Of a stretch of 64,000 bases of DNA, positions 31,514 through 41,637 are shown in pieces; the stretch's first letter is position 1; each line of letters starts with the position of its first letter. The notes beneath the pieces were generated by a model. The model made no database searches. It was not told the DNA's origin and saw nothing but the letters and a program-made list of their open reading frames with translations. The stretch is from Castellaniella sp. S9. Lineage in GTDB: Bacteria > Pseudomonadota > Gammaproteobacteria > Burkholderiales > Burkholderiaceae_B. The translations under genes were made by a program, and so were the position numbers. The DNA is taken from assembly GCF_027257175.1 (NCBI RefSeq), contig NZ_JAPFGD010000011.1, positions 59,419 to 123,418 of the forward strand, read 5' to 3'.

Positions 31514-31546
31514 CGTCCTCCACCGACCCTCGCCTACGGAAGCCCC

Positions 31547-32134
31547 ATGCGCACCGCAGACATCCAACGCAATACCAATGAAACCCGCATCCGCGTCGCC
31601 GTGAACCTCGACGGCACCGGACAACGCACCCTGCAGACCGGCGTCCCGTTCCTGGACCACATGCTGGACCAGATCGCCCGCCACGGCCTGTTCGACCTGG
31701 ACGTCCACTGCGACGGCGACACCCACATCGACGACCACCACACCGTCGAGGACGTCGGCATCACCCTGGGCCAGGCCTTCGCCCAGGCCGTGGGCGACAA
31801 GGCCGGACTGCGCCGCTACGGCCACGCCTACGTGCCCCTGGACGAGGCGCTGACGCGCGTGGTGATCGACCTGTCGGGGCGCCCGGGCCTGCATTACTTC
31901 GTGCCCTATACCCGCGCGCGCATCGGCACCTTCGACGTCGACCTGGCCCGGGAATTCTTCCAGGGCTTCGTCAACCATGCCCAGGCCACCGTGCATATCG
32001 ACAATCTGCGCGGCGACAACGCCCACCACCAGTGCGAGACCGTGTTCAAGGCCTTCGGCCGCGCGCTGCGCATGGCCGTCGAGGTCGACCCCCGCGCCGG
32101 CGGCGCCATCCCCTCGACCAAGGGCTCCCTCTGA
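31547..32134 (+). CDS. hisB: Imidazoleglycerol-phosphate dehydratase (monofunctional)
   Basis: A 195-residue enzyme lacking the phosphatase domain of E. coli HisB. Metal-binding signatures are [30 protein letters not shown] and the C-terminal repeat [18 protein letters not shown]. It dehydrates imidazole glycerol phosphate. A separate histidinol-phosphatase is therefore needed and is not in this window. Confidence 0.96.
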   Translation: MRTADIQRNTNETRIRVAVNLDGTGQRTLQTGVPFLDHMLDQIARHGLFDLDVHCDGDTHIDDHHTVEDVGITLGQAFAQAVGDKAGLRRYGHAYVPLDEALTRVVIDLSGRPGLHYFVPYTRARIGTFDVDLAREFFQGFVNHAQATVHIDNLRGDNAHHQCETVFKAFGRALRMAVEVDPRAGGAIPSTKGSL

Positions 32135-32153
32135 ACCTTTCCCGGCGGTCCTC

Positions 32154-32798
32154 GTGAACACCATTGCCATCGTCGACTACGGGATGGGCAACTTCCATTC
32201 CGTGGCGCGCGCCCTGCAGGCGGCCGCGCCCGGGCACGACATCTGCATCGCGCGCGACGCCACCGCCATCGACGCGGCCGAACGCGTGGTGTTCCCCGGG
32301 CAAGGCGCGATGCCGGACTGCATGCACACCCTGGAGGCCTCGGGGTTGCGCGCGGCGGTGCTGCGCGCCGCGCGCGACAAGCCCCTGCTGGGCGTATGCG
32401 TCGGCGAGCAAATGCTGTTCACCCGCAGCGACGAGGGCGACACGCCCGGCCTGGGCATTTTCCCGGGTACGGTGCGACGCTTCGCCGGGCCGGCCTTCGA
32501 TGCCGCGGAAGGCGGCGAGGCGCGCCTCAAGGTGCCGCACATGGGCTGGAATCCGGTCCACCAGACGCAGGCCCACCCCCTGTGGGAGGGCATCGCCCAG
32601 GACACGCCGTTCTATTTCGTGCATAGTTACTATGCGCTGCCCGACGATCCCGCGCTGGTGGCCGGCACCAGCCGCCACGGGGTGGAATTCTGCTGTGCGA
32701 TTGCGGCCGGCAATATTTTTGCCGTACAGTTCCATCCAGAGAAAAGCGCGGAGCCGGGCCTGCGGATGTACCGCAACTTCGCCCGCTGGCGGCCCTGA
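32154..32798 (+). CDS. hisH: Imidazole glycerol phosphate synthase, glutaminase subunit
   Basis: A 214-residue class-I glutamine amidotransferase starting at GTG 32154; the first in-frame ATG (32184) would remove the conserved IVDYGMGN segment. Catalytic Cys is in [12 protein letters not shown], and His/Glu in VQFHPEKS. It supplies ammonia to HisF. Spacing to hisB is 19 bases. Confidence 0.95.
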   Translation: MNTIAIVDYGMGNFHSVARALQAAAPGHDICIARDATAIDAAERVVFPGQGAMPDCMHTLEASGLRAAVLRAARDKPLLGVCVGEQMLFTRSDEGDTPGLGIFPGTVRRFAGPAFDAAEGGEARLKVPHMGWNPVHQTQAHPLWEGIAQDTPFYFVHSYYALPDDPALVAGTSRHGVEFCCAIAAGNIFAVQFHPEKSAEPGLRMYRNFARWRP

Positions 32799-32856
32799 CC
32801 GCGCGGGGCCTGTTAACGCTACTTTCATCTCCTAGCACTGACCGACGACGACCACC

Positions 32857-33618
32857 ATGCTCCTCATTCCCGCCATTGACCTCCAAGACGGGCGCTGCGT
32901 GCGCCTGCGCCAAGGCGACCTGGACGACGCCACCGTGTTCTCGGACGACCCCGCGGCCATGGCCACCCAGTGGCTCGAACAGGGCGCACGCCGCCTGCAT
33001 TTAGTGGACCTGAACGGCGCCGTGGCCGGCAAGCCCCGCAACCGCGCCGCCATCGAATCCATCGTCGCCGCCGTCGACGAGGACATCCCCATCCAGATCG
33101 GCGGCGGCATCCGCGACCTCGACACCGTCGAATACTATCTGGACAACGGCGTGTCCTACGTCATCATCGGCACCGCCGCCGTCAAGGATCCGGGTTTCCT
33201 CAGCGACGCCTGCAGCGCCTTCCCGGGCCACATCATCGTCGGCCTGGACGCGCGCGACGGCAAGGTCGCCACCGACGGCTGGTCCAAGCTCACCCGCCAC
33301 GACGTCCTCGACCTGGCGCAAAAATTCGAGGACTACGGCTGCGAATCCATCATCTACACCGACATCGGGCGCGACGGCATGCTGAGCGGCGTCAACATCG
33401 AGGCCACGGTGCGCCTGGCGCGCCAGGTCCGCATCCCGGTGATCGCCTCCGGCGGCGTGGCCACCCTGGACGACATCCGCGCCCTGTGCGCCGTCGAGGA
33501 CGACGGGGTCGAGGGCGCCATCCTGGGCCGCAGCCTCTACGAGGGCACCCTGGATTTCGCCGCCGCCCAGGCCCTGGCCGATGCGGCGGCCGGCGACACG
33601 GACGGCGCACCGGCATGA
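32857..33618 (+). CDS. hisA: ProFAR isomerase
   Basis: A 253-residue TIM barrel catalysing the Amadori rearrangement of ProFAR. Active-site aspartates: [14 protein letters not shown] at the N-terminus and [13 protein letters not shown] in the C-terminal half; phosphate-binding loops IQIGGGIRD and [12 protein letters not shown]. Its stop overlaps the hisF ATG, coupling the two homologous barrels. Confidence 0.96.
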   Translation: MLLIPAIDLQDGRCVRLRQGDLDDATVFSDDPAAMATQWLEQGARRLHLVDLNGAVAGKPRNRAAIESIVAAVDEDIPIQIGGGIRDLDTVEYYLDNGVSYVIIGTAAVKDPGFLSDACSAFPGHIIVGLDARDGKVATDGWSKLTRHDVLDLAQKFEDYGCESIIYTDIGRDGMLSGVNIEATVRLARQVRIPVIASGGVATLDDIRALCAVEDDGVEGAILGRSLYEGTLDFAAAQALADAAAGDTDGAPA

Positions 33619-34442
33619 CGATGGACGCCACCAAGGCCCCCGGCACGCCCCAGGCCGCCGATCACGACACCGGCCTCGCCTGCCGGATCATCCCCTGCCT
33701 GGACGTCAACGCCGGACGCGTGGTCAAGGGCGTGAACTTCGTCAACCTGGCCGATGCCGGCGATCCGGTCGAGATCGCCCGCCGCTACGACGAGCAGGGC
33801 GCCGACGAACTCACCTTTCTCGACATCACCGCCACCAGCGACGAACGCGGCCTGATCCTGCCGATCATCGAGGCCGTGGCGCGCCAGGTCTTCATCCCCC
33901 TGACGGTGGGCGGCGGCGTGCGCGAGGTCGCCGACATCCAGCGCCTGCTCGACGCGGGTGCCGACAAGGTCTCGATCAACAGCGCGGCGGTGGCCCGGCC
34001 GGAACTGGTGCGCGAGGCCGCGCAGCATCACGGCTCGCAGTGCATCGTGGTGGCCCTGGACGCGCGCCGCACATCCGCCCCCGGCGAGGCGCCGCGCTGG
34101 GAGATTTACACCCACGGCGGACGCAAGGCCACCGGCCTGGACGCCATCGAATGGGCGCGGCGCATGGCCAAGTACGGCGCCGGCGAACTGCTGCTGACCA
34201 GCATGGACCGCGACGGCACCAAGGCCGGCTTCGACCTCGAACTGACGCGCGCCGTGTCCGACGCCGTTCCGGTGCCGGTCATCGCCTCGGGCGGCGTGGG
34301 CACGCTCCAGCACCTGGTCGACGGCGTCAAGATCGGCCGCGCCAGCGCCGTGCTGGCCGCCAGCATCTTCCATTTCGGCCAGCATACCCTGGCCGAGGCC
34401 AAGGCTTTCATGGCGGCGCAGGGCATCCAGGTTCGCGCATGA
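33615..34442 (+). CDS. hisF: Imidazole glycerol phosphate synthase, cyclase subunit
   Basis: A 275-residue TIM barrel, with an N-terminal extension of about 20 residues before the conserved [16 protein letters not shown]. Further motifs: [34 protein letters not shown] and [13 protein letters not shown]. With HisH it forms imidazole glycerol phosphate and AICAR. If the extension is not real, the next plausible start is not obvious, so ATG 33615 is kept. Confidence 0.96.
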   Translation: MTMDATKAPGTPQAADHDTGLACRIIPCLDVNAGRVVKGVNFVNLADAGDPVEIARRYDEQGADELTFLDITATSDERGLILPIIEAVARQVFIPLTVGGGVREVADIQRLLDAGADKVSINSAAVARPELVREAAQHHGSQCIVVALDARRTSAPGEAPRWEIYTHGGRKATGLDAIEWARRMAKYGAGELLLTSMDRDGTKAGFDLELTRAVSDAVPVPVIASGGVGTLQHLVDGVKIGRASAVLAASIFHFGQHTLAEAKAFMAAQGIQVRA

Positions 34443-34476
34443 CACGCAACGGCCCGCCCCGCGCCAAGGAATCATC

Positions 34477-34893
34477 ATGAGCACACCCGCCTGGCTGAAC
34501 GAACTGGTCTTCGACCGCGACGGCCTGATTCCCGCCATCGCGCAGGACGCGCTCAGCGGCACGGTATTGATGATGGCCTGGATGAACGCCGAGGCCGTGG
34601 CCGAAACCGCGCGCAGCGGCCGGGCCGTCTATTTCTCGCGCTCGCGCGGGCGCCTGTGGCGCAAGGGCGAGGAATCGGGCCACGTCCAGCGGGTGCACGA
34701 CATGCGCCTGGACTGCGACGGCGACGTCATCCTGCTGCGCGTCACCCAGCAAGGCGGCATCGCCTGCCATACGGGCCGCGAGCGCTGCTTCTACCGCCGC
34801 CTCGACACCGACGCCGCCGAACCCGCCTGGATCGTCGAGGATCCGGTCCTCAAGGACCCGGGCCGGATCTACGGCCAATCCGACGCCTCTTGA
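34477..34893 (+). CDS. hisI: Phosphoribosyl-AMP cyclohydrolase
   Basis: A 138-residue monofunctional HisI (hisE is a separate gene). Zinc and magnesium ligands occur in [14 protein letters not shown] and [34 protein letters not shown] is the substrate-binding segment. It opens the adenine ring of PR-AMP. Confidence 0.96.
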   Translation: MSTPAWLNELVFDRDGLIPAIAQDALSGTVLMMAWMNAEAVAETARSGRAVYFSRSRGRLWRKGEESGHVQRVHDMRLDCDGDVILLRVTQQGGIACHTGRERCFYRRLDTDAAEPAWIVEDPVLKDPGRIYGQSDAS

Positions 34894-34910
34894 TCGCAAC
34901 CGGCACACGC

Positions 34911-35261
34911 ATGACCCAATCCAACCACCCCGCCGCCGACGTGCTGGCCCGCCTGGCCGACACGCTGGCCAGCCGCCGACCCGACCAGGGCGGCGACCCC
35001 ACCACCTCGTATACCGCCAAACTGCTGGCCAAGGGCCCGGACGCCTTCCTCAAAAAAATCGGCGAGGAGGCCACCGAGCTCGTCATGGCCTCCAAGGACG
35101 GCGTGCCCGAGCGCATCGTGGCCGAAACCGCCGATCTCTGGTATCACTGCCTGGTCGCCCTCACCTACCATGGGCTGCGCCCCGAGGCCGTGCTGGACGA
35201 GCTGGCCCGGCGCGAGGGCCTGTCCGGCCTCGAGGAAAAGGCCTCGCGGACATCATCCTAG
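34911..35261 (+). CDS. hisE: Phosphoribosyl-ATP pyrophosphatase
   Basis: A 116-residue all-alpha pyrophosphohydrolase with the metal-binding motif [13 protein letters not shown] and [13 protein letters not shown]. It removes pyrophosphate from PR-ATP. Starts 17 bases after hisI and closes the his genes. The 135 bases that follow hold no gene or clear terminator. Confidence 0.95.
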   Translation: MTQSNHPAADVLARLADTLASRRPDQGGDPTTSYTAKLLAKGPDAFLKKIGEEATELVMASKDGVPERIVAETADLWYHCLVALTYHGLRPEAVLDELARREGLSGLEEKASRTSS

Positions 35262-35396
35262 CGCGCCGGGCCTCATCGGGGCATACCCGAAGGCAGGCCG
35301 AAAAGCGGGTCGCACGCCACAGCAGGGCCTTGAAATGTGGCAACATAGCGTGTTGAACGGGTCCATCCGGACCCCGCGATGTTCGTTCGTATCCCT

Positions 35397-35765
35397 ATGA
35401 GTCACGACTGCCTGTTCTGCAAGATCGCCCAGCACCAGATCCCATCGACCATCGTCTATGAGGACGATGAGTTCATGGCCTTCAAGGACATCAACCCGGC
35501 CGCGCCGGTACACCTGTTGCTGGTGCCCAAGCACCACGTCGAATCGCTCGCCGGGGTCGAGGCGGGCGACACCGACTGGCTGGGCCGCATGCTGCGTCTG
35601 GCGCCGCAGATCGCGTATGACAACGGCTGCAACCCGGGTTCCGCGGGCGGTTTCCGGCTGGTGGCCAACACCGGCATCGAGGGTGGGCAGGAAATCGCCC
35701 ACCTGCATTTCCACATCCTCGGGGGCGCACGCCCCTGGGACAAACGCGCGGCACCAGCCGCCTAG
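35397..35765 (+). CDS. HIT-family nucleotide-binding hydrolase (HinT-like)
   Basis: A 122-residue histidine-triad protein: [13 protein letters not shown] at the N-terminus, [19 protein letters not shown], and the triad HLHFHILGG. HinT proteins hydrolyse nucleoside phosphoramidates. The start at 35397 (MSHDC) gives the family length; an ATG 18 bases upstream is possible. Neither has a strong ribosome binding site. It lies between hisE and tatA as in related betaproteobacteria. Confidence 0.9.
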   Translation: MSHDCLFCKIAQHQIPSTIVYEDDEFMAFKDINPAAPVHLLLVPKHHVESLAGVEAGDTDWLGRMLRLAPQIAYDNGCNPGSAGGFRLVANTGIEGGQEIAHLHFHILGGARPWDKRAAPAA

Positions 35766-35773
35766 GAGCAATC

Positions 35774-35998
35774 ATGGGTAGTTTCAGCATTTGGCACTGG
35801 CTGATCGTGCTGGTGATCGTGGCGCTGATATTCGGCACGAAAAAACTGCGCAATATCGGCGAAGACCTCGGCGGCGCGGTCAAGGGCTTCAAAAAAGGCA
35901 TGAACGAGGCCAAGGACGAGTCCCAGCCCTCGGTCACCCAGCAGGTCCAGGACTCCTCCACGATCGACGTGCAGGCCAAGGAAAAATCGGACGCCTGA
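35774..35998 (+). CDS. tatA: Sec-independent translocase TatA
   Basis: A 74-residue protein with one N-terminal membrane helix ([19 protein letters not shown]), the conserved Gly-Thr hinge, an amphipathic helix ([18 protein letters not shown]) and an acidic tail. It oligomerises to form the Tat passage for folded proteins. AGGAG precedes the ATG. Confidence 0.95.
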   Translation: MGSFSIWHWLIVLVIVALIFGTKKLRNIGEDLGGAVKGFKKGMNEAKDESQPSVTQQVQDSSTIDVQAKEKSDA

Positions 35999-36033
35999 GG
36001 GTGGCCGCCGCCCCATCCTGAACCGGACCCGCC

Positions 36034-36501
36034 ATGTTTGATGTCAGTTTCAGCGAGCTGATGCTGATCGGCGTGATTGCGCTGATCGTGATCGGCCCCG
36101 AGCGCCTGCCCAAGGTCGCCCGCACCGTCGGGCACCTGCTGGGCCGCGCCCAGCGCTACGTCAGCGAGGTCAAATCCGACATCCAGCGCGAGATCGACCT
36201 CAAGGAAATCGGCGACATCAAGAACCAGATGCAGGATGCCGCGCGCTCGGTGGAGACATCCATGCAAAGCTCGGTCAGCGATCTCAAGGCCGCGGTCAAC
36301 GAGCCCACCGACAGCCTGCGCCAGGCCCTGGACGAGGCCCGCACGGCGGTCACGCCCACCGCCGCGCCGTCGACCGCGCCCGGCGATGCGGCGGCGGACG
36401 ACACAGCCCGCATCCCCGCACCCCAGGCGCCCGAGGTGCCTGCGGCACCGGTGACAGACCAGGCCGCTGAAACGGCCCCCAGCAGCGAAAAACAGGCATG
36501 A
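36034..36501 (+). CDS. tatB: Sec-independent translocase TatB
   Basis: A 155-residue protein: MFDVSFSELMLIGVIALIVIG membrane start with the TatB-type Glu, GPERLPKVARTVG hinge, a long amphipathic helix and an Ala/Pro-rich C-terminus. It receives twin-arginine precursors with TatC. The stop overlaps the tatC start by 4 bases. Confidence 0.95.
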   Translation: MFDVSFSELMLIGVIALIVIGPERLPKVARTVGHLLGRAQRYVSEVKSDIQREIDLKEIGDIKNQMQDAARSVETSMQSSVSDLKAAVNEPTDSLRQALDEARTAVTPTAAPSTAPGDAAADDTARIPAPQAPEVPAAPVTDQAAETAPSSEKQA

Positions 36502-37301
36502 GCGACGCCAGCGACGACTCCTCCCAGGACACTTTCATCTCGCACCTGGTCGAACTGCGCACACGACTGGTACGCGCGGTCGCGGCAGTGCTGGGCGTCT
36601 TTGTCGTGTTGTTCATCTTCCCCGGCCCGTCGGCCATCTACGACGTGCTGGCCCAGCCCATGCTGGCGTCCCTGCCCCAGGGCACGCGCATGATCGCCAC
36701 CGGGGTGATCACGCCCTTCATGGTGCCGATCAAGGTCACGCTGCTGGCGGCCTTCGTGCTGGCCCTGCCCGTGGTCCTGTACCAGGCCTGGGCCTTCGTC
36801 GCCCCGGGCCTGTATCGCCACGAACAGCGCCTGGCCCTGCCGCTGATCCTGTCCAGCACGCTGCTGTTCCTGCTGGGCATGGCGTTCTGCTATTTCGTGG
36901 TGTTCCACACCGTGTTCAGCTTCATCGCGAATTTCGCGCCGCAGTCGATCACCCCGGCGCCCGACATCGAGGCCTACGTGGGCTTCGTGCTGACCATGTT
37001 CATTGCCTTCGGCGTCACCTTCGAGGTGCCGATCGCGGTGGTCCTGCTGGTCAAGACCGGCGTCGTCACGGTCCGCAAACTGCGCGAGATCCGCGGCTAC
37101 GTCATCGTCGGGGCCTTCGTGGTCGCAGCCATCGTGACGCCACCCGATGCCCTCAGCCAGATCCTGCTGGCCGCGCCCCTGTGCCTGCTATACGAGGTGG
37201 GCGTCCTGGTGGCCGCCAGCCTCGAACGTAAAAAAGCCCAGCTGGCGGACGCCGAGGGCGACCTGCCGTCCCGGGCGACGGACGACCCGGCGGATTCCTG
37301 A
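36498..37301 (+). CDS. tatC: Sec-independent translocase TatC
   Basis: A 267-residue, six-helix protein, the twin-arginine receptor. Signatures: FISHLVELRTRLVRAV at the N-terminus, VLPLILSSTLLF-type helix, FGVTFEVPIAVVLLVKTG and REIRGYVIVGAFVVAAIVTPPD. Its stop codon is immediately followed, with no gap, by the stop of convergent dsbD. Confidence 0.96.
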   Translation: MSDASDDSSQDTFISHLVELRTRLVRAVAAVLGVFVVLFIFPGPSAIYDVLAQPMLASLPQGTRMIATGVITPFMVPIKVTLLAAFVLALPVVLYQAWAFVAPGLYRHEQRLALPLILSSTLLFLLGMAFCYFVVFHTVFSFIANFAPQSITPAPDIEAYVGFVLTMFIAFGVTFEVPIAVVLLVKTGVVTVRKLREIRGYVIVGAFVVAAIVTPPDALSQILLAAPLCLLYEVGVLVAASLERKKAQLADAEGDLPSRATDDPADS

Positions 37302-39344
37302 TCAGCGATCTGGCGCCGTGACCAATACGCGGTCCAGCACGGCGCTGAATTCCGCGGCCTTCTTGAATCCGATCACCCGCGCATCCGGCAGCACGCGGCC
37401 ATGCGCATCAAAGAAAATAATCCCCGGCGGGCCAAACAAGTCAAAACGCGCGAGCAGTTCGCGGTCCTGCGCCGTCATGCGGGTCACATCGGCCTGCAGC
37501 AGCAGGACGCCGGACATGCGGCGCGCGACCTCAGGGTCGCTGAAGGTGAATTTTTCCATCTCGATGCAGGACACGCACCAGTCGGCGTAGAAATCCAGCA
37601 TCACGGGCCGGTCGGCCGCCGCCAGGCGCGCCTCCAGATCCGCGGCCGATGCGATCCGTGTAAAGCGCGCGCGAATCGCGTCCAAGTCCACGGCGCCGCC
37701 GCCGGCCGCGCCCGATCCCGCGGCGAAAGGCGCCAAGGGCCGCAGCATATCGCGCCCGCCAGCCAGCAGGCCCATGAACTGGGCGGCCGCCCAGAGGGCC
37801 AGCAGGGCCGCCAGCGCGCGCACGGCAAGGCGCAGGCCCGCGCCGTCGCCGCGGCCCGCGCGCCACAGCATCATCGCGGCCCAGAGGGCCAGCAGGGACC
37901 AGCCGGCCATGTACAAGGCACCGGGCACCAGAGGCCGCGCCATCCACCAGGCGGTCGCCAGCAGCAGCACCCCGAAACCCGCCTTGATCTGGTCCATCCA
38001 GGCGCCCGCGCGCGGCAGCAACGCCCCGGCGCCGGCACCCACCGCCAGCAGCAACAGGCCCTCGCCCCACGCCATGGCGAACAGGGACGCGCCACCCACC
38101 ACCACGTCGCCCGTCTGGGAAATGAACAGCAAAATGCCGGCCAGGGGGGCCGCCACGCAAGGTCCGACGATCAGGGCCGAGACCATGCCGGTGAGGAACA
38201 CCCCGCCGGCCTGCCCGCCCGGCATGCGCGCGGCGCGCGCCTGCAGCGCCGACTGCAGGCCGACGGGCGCCTGCAGGGTAAAGACATCGAGCATCGCCAG
38301 CCCGAACAGCGCCAGCAGCACGGCGAAGGTGCCCAGCACCCAGGGGGATTGCAGCCAGGCGGCCAGGCCGGCGCCCAGCAGGCCGGCCGCCACGCCCAGC
38401 GCGGTATAGACCAGCGACATGCCCAGCACATAGCAGGCCGCCAGGCCCAGCCCGCGCAGACGCGAGGGCGATTGCCCCGTACCGGCGATCATGGCCAGCA
38501 GGATAGGCACCATCGGCAGCACGCAGGGCGTGAAAGACAGCAGGACACCAAAGAGCAGGCTGAACAGCAGGATGCTGCCCAGCCCCGCCTGCGCCAGCCA
38601 GGCCGCCATGCCGGTGTCGCCGAGGTCGAAGACGCTGTTCGCAGCCGGGACGGACGCGGCGCCCGCAGCGACACCGGCATCGGGACCGCCAGAGACTTCG
38701 TCACGCGGCGGCGGCACCCGGTCCGTCACCTGTGCGCCCACGGCGCGGTAACCGCCGTCCGTGGCCTCCAGGACCAGATCCTGGGTCATGGGCGGATAGC
38801 ACAGACCGGCATCCGCGCAACCCTGGCCGGTGATTTCCACCGCCAGCGGGCCCGCCTCGCCCGCCTGCAGGGGCAGGCGCAGGGTAACCCCGCCGTGATA
38901 GACCTCCATGTCGCGGTCGAAAGTCGGATCGTATTTGACGGTACCCCCGGGCAGCGCGGGACCTGCCGCCCAGGCCGGCTTGCCGGCGGCGGCCACATCC
39001 TCGGGCAGCGTCAGCGCCGAGGGCATGAACATCAGCGTGCGGCCGTCGGCTGCACGGATGCGCACCTCGAAGCGCTCGCGATACATGTAATAGGCCGGCG
39101 CGATCCGGTAATGCACGTCCAGGGTCAGGGGGTCGTGCATGGCGGCGGCGGGCACGAAGGCGATCGCCGGATCCAGGAAATCGGCCTCGGCCTGCGCCGG
39201 CCGCGGCAAGGACAGCCAGGCCGCCAAGCCCAGCAGGACCACGGCCAGCAGCGTCCAGATGCGGCGGCCGGCGTGAGACGGCGCCGGCGCGATCACGTCC
39301 AGTGTTTTCAAGGGGGCGGCCTTGGGGGATGCGTGTGGATTCAT
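37302..39344 (-). CDS. dsbD: Thiol:disulfide interchange protein DsbD
   Basis: A 680-residue, three-part protein. A signal anchor is followed by a periplasmic immunoglobulin-like domain with the redox pair in GCADAGLCYPP; the membrane domain (about residues 255-530) has the two redox cysteines in FTPCVLPMVP and GPCVAAPLAG; the C-terminal thioredoxin domain has WCVSC (FYADWCVSCIEMEKF). It carries reducing power from cytosolic thioredoxin to periplasmic proteins such as DsbC and cytochrome c assembly factors. The start overlaps the cutA stop by 4 bases. Confidence 0.95.
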   Translation of the reverse strand: MNPHASPKAAPLKTLDVIAPAPSHAGRRIWTLLAVVLLGLAAWLSLPRPAQAEADFLDPAIAFVPAAAMHDPLTLDVHYRIAPAYYMYRERFEVRIRAADGRTLMFMPSALTLPEDVAAAGKPAWAAGPALPGGTVKYDPTFDRDMEVYHGGVTLRLPLQAGEAGPLAVEITGQGCADAGLCYPPMTQDLVLEATDGGYRAVGAQVTDRVPPPRDEVSGGPDAGVAAGAASVPAANSVFDLGDTGMAAWLAQAGLGSILLFSLLFGVLLSFTPCVLPMVPILLAMIAGTGQSPSRLRGLGLAACYVLGMSLVYTALGVAAGLLGAGLAAWLQSPWVLGTFAVLLALFGLAMLDVFTLQAPVGLQSALQARAARMPGGQAGGVFLTGMVSALIVGPCVAAPLAGILLFISQTGDVVVGGASLFAMAWGEGLLLLAVGAGAGALLPRAGAWMDQIKAGFGVLLLATAWWMARPLVPGALYMAGWSLLALWAAMMLWRAGRGDGAGLRLAVRALAALLALWAAAQFMGLLAGGRDMLRPLAPFAAGSGAAGGGAVDLDAIRARFTRIASAADLEARLAAADRPVMLDFYADWCVSCIEMEKFTFSDPEVARRMSGVLLLQADVTRMTAQDRELLARFDLFGPPGIIFFDAHGRVLPDARVIGFKKAAEFSAVLDRVLVTAPDR

Positions 39345-39754
39345 GGCAGGTCAACCCCGCGGCCGGCGTCGGCCGGCGCCGACGCCATCTGGGCGACCCA
39401 ATCGAGGTAGCCGGCGTTGCCCGCGTGCACGGCGAGGACCAGGAATTCAGGCACTTCGTAGGGATGCAGCTGGCATAGGCGGGCATACAGCGCGGGCAGG
39501 CGCGCCGCCGTGGTCTTGAGGGTCATGGGGACCTCGTCGCCGCCCTCGAGCTTGCCCTGCCAGAGATACATGGACACCCCGGGCGCGCCCACGTGGACGC
39601 AAGCGGCCAGCGATTCCTCGACGAGGATGTGCGCGATGCGCTTGGCCAGCAGGGTGTCCGGCGCGGTACTGAGCACCACCACCGCATCCGCCGCGCCACC
39701 CTGCTGGGTGCGCAAGCCCGCCGCGCCGGTCGCCTCATCCCGATCATCCGTCAT
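39341..39754 (-). CDS. cutA: CutA1 divalent-cation tolerance protein
   Basis: A 137-residue trimeric CutA: STAPDTLLAKRIAHILVEESLAACV, MYLWQGKLEGGDEVPMTLKT, LHPYEVPEFLVLAV. About 25 residues precede the core. Start ATG at 39754 has AAGGG nearby; an open frame further upstream is unlikely to be coding. The family is linked to copper/divalent-metal tolerance, with mechanism unsettled. A TACAAT at complement(39783..39788) may be its -10. cutA-dsbD is a common pair. Confidence 0.92.
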   Translation of the reverse strand: MTDDRDEATGAAGLRTQQGGAADAVVVLSTAPDTLLAKRIAHILVEESLAACVHVGAPGVSMYLWQGKLEGGDEVPMTLKTTAARLPALYARLCQLHPYEVPEFLVLAVHAGNAGYLDWVAQMASAPADAGRGVDLP

Positions 39755-39885
39755 GTCGCAAACCCTTGTGTATCCGCCTTTTATTGTACCCGGACACGGG
39801 AAAACCCGAGTCGACGACACGGTGCCCAAACGAAGGCGTGAGACAGCTCGCCCGCCAGGCGAAGACTTCACGCGGCGCCAACCGC

Positions 39886-39931
39886 GCAAATACAAACACC
39901 CCGGCGCAAGACAGAGCCTGCGCCGAGGTGT
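39886..39931 (-). terminator. Rho-independent terminator of the spc-alpha ribosomal operon
   Basis: On the - strand a stem of about 12 pairs with one mismatch (39919-39931 with 39896-39908) is followed by TTTGTATTTG. A second GC-rich hairpin without T-run (about 39942-39982) lies between it and the rplQ stop. Confidence 0.75.
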
Positions 39932-39982
39932 CGGCGGGTCCTGACACCCCGCCCGCGGCAAGGCCGCGCGCGGGGTCAGTGA

Positions 39983-40369
39983 TCATTCGGCGTCGGCGGG
40001 CGCCTCGACCTCGGGGCGATCAACCAGTTCCATGTAGGCCATGGGCGCATTGTCGCCCTGGCGGAAACCCATCTTGAGCACGCGGGTGTAGCCGCCGTTG
40101 CGGGCCTGGTAGCGCGGACCGATCTCGTTGAAGAGCTTGGTGACGGCGTCGCGATCGCGCAGGCGGGCGAAGGCCAGGCGACGGTTGGCCAGGGTGGGAT
40201 TCTTGCCCAGGGTGATCAGGGGCTCGACCACGCGGCGCAGTTCCTTGGCCTTGGGCAGGGTGGTCTTGATGGCTTCGTGGGTCAGCAGGGACACGGCCAT
40301 GTTGCGGAACATGGCGAGGCGGTGGCTGCTGGTGCGATTGAGCTTGCGAAGGCCGCTACGATGACGCAT
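39983..40369 (-). CDS. rplQ: 50S ribosomal protein L17
   Basis: A 128-residue protein with the L17 start [17 protein letters not shown] and [16 protein letters not shown]. It binds the large subunit near the exit tunnel. Last gene of the alpha operon, 123 bases after rpoA, a gap holding a stable hairpin; terminators follow. Confidence 0.97.
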   Translation of the reverse strand: MRHRSGLRKLNRTSSHRLAMFRNMAVSLLTHEAIKTTLPKAKELRRVVEPLITLGKNPTLANRRLAFARLRDRDAVTKLFNEIGPRYQARNGGYTRVLKMGFRQGDNAPMAYMELVDRPEVEAPADAE

Positions 40370-40454
40370 TTCAGTTTCCTTTTGAATCTATGGGCGGGAT
40401 GTCCCGCGTTGTCCGGATCTTCTATCGGCTGCGCCGCGGTCCGGGAGTGTGAAT

Positions 40455-40481
40455 CCCCGGGCGGCCAGGGCCGCGCCGGGG
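40455..40481. other. Stable hairpin between rpoA and rplQ
   Basis: CCCCGG-GCGGCC (40455-40466) pairs with GGCCGC-bulge-CCGGGG (40469-40481), 12 pairs with one bulged G. There is no T-run, so it is not an intrinsic terminator; it may cap or process the rpoA mRNA or tune rplQ expression. Confidence 0.5.
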
Positions 40482-40492
40482 TGTGATACGGA

Positions 40493-41497
40493 TCAGGGGC
40501 GCTCGAGGCCGACGGGCGGCCAGTTTTCGAGCTTCATGCCCAGGGTCAAGCCGCGCGCGGCCAGGACTTCCTTGATCTCGTTGAGCGACTTGCGGCCCAG
40601 GTTGGGGGTCTTCAGGAGCTCGTTTTCGCTGCGCTGGATCAGGTCGCCGATGTAGTAGATGTTCTCGGCCTTGAGGCAGTTGGCCGAACGCACGGTCAGC
40701 TCGAGGTCGTCGACCGGACGCAGCAGCACCGGATCGATCTGTGCGCCGCCGCCGACCTGGCCCAGGCCGGCGCCCAGGGAGGTCTGGCCGGCGTCCTTGT
40801 CGGCCAGCGAGACGAACACCGAGATCTGGTCCATCAGGATGCGGGCCGACTGGCGCACGGCTTCCTCGGGCGAGATCACGCCGTTGGTCTGCACGTCCAG
40901 GACGAGCTTGTCGAGGTCGGTGCGTTGTTCGACGCGGGCGTTCTCGACCGCGTAGCTGACGCGCCGCACCGGGCTGAAGGAGGCATCCAGCACGATCTGG
41001 CCGATGGTGGCGGAGCGGTCGTCGACCAGGGCGCGCACGTTGCCCGGCACATAGCCGCGGCCCTGCTCGACCTTGATCTGCATTTCCAGCTTGCCGTCGT
41101 CGGTCAGGGTGGCGATGAGGTGATCGGGATTGACGATCTCGACGTCATGCGGCAGCTCGATGTCGCTGGCGCGCACGGGGCCTGCGCCCTGCTTGTTCAG
41201 CTGCAGGGTGACTTCGTCGCGGTTGTGCAGCTTGAACACCACGCCCTTGAGGTTCAGCAGGATGTCGACCACGTCCTCGCGCACGCCGGCGATCGTGGAG
41301 TACTCGTGCACCACGCCGGTGATCTGGACCTCGGTGGGCGCATAGCCCGTCATGGAGGACAGCAGGATGCGGCGCAGGGCGTTGCCCAGCGTGTGGCCGT
41401 AGCCGCGCTCGAAGGGCTCCATCACCACCTTGGCGTGATTGGCGCCCAGCGATTCGACGGTGATGTTGCGCGGCTTGAGAAAACCTTGTGAAGACAT
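40493..41497 (-). CDS. rpoA: RNA polymerase alpha subunit
   Basis: A 334-residue subunit. The N-terminal assembly domain (about 1-235) shows [20 protein letters not shown]; the C-terminal DNA- and activator-binding domain (about 250-325) shows [20 protein letters not shown] and [18 protein letters not shown]. Between rpsD (140 bases upstream, containing a hairpin) and rplQ. Confidence 0.98.
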   Translation of the reverse strand: MSSQGFLKPRNITVESLGANHAKVVMEPFERGYGHTLGNALRRILLSSMTGYAPTEVQITGVVHEYSTIAGVREDVVDILLNLKGVVFKLHNRDEVTLQLNKQGAGPVRASDIELPHDVEIVNPDHLIATLTDDGKLEMQIKVEQGRGYVPGNVRALVDDRSATIGQIVLDASFSPVRRVSYAVENARVEQRTDLDKLVLDVQTNGVISPEEAVRQSARILMDQISVFVSLADKDAGQTSLGAGLGQVGGGAQIDPVLLRPVDDLELTVRSANCLKAENIYYIGDLIQRSENELLKTPNLGRKSLNEIKEVLAARGLTLGMKLENWPPVGLERP

Positions 41498-41580
41498 ATG
41501 TGTTCCCTTTTCAATACCCTCGGCTCGTTACACCGATAAGGCTGATGACAGGACCGGATGGACCGGTGAAGACAACCACA

Positions 41581-41614
41581 CAGCCCACCGCACCGTCCGC
41601 GGCGCAGTGGGCTG
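41581..41614. other. Hairpin in the rpsD-rpoA spacer
   Basis: CAGCCCAC (41581-41588) pairs with GTGGGCTG (41607-41614), extendable by two inner pairs. On the mRNA (- strand) side a T-run precedes rather than follows it, so it is not a terminator of rpsD. A processing or translational control element is possible. Confidence 0.45.
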
Positions 41615-41637
41615 CAAAAATGCGTAAAGCCGATCGA

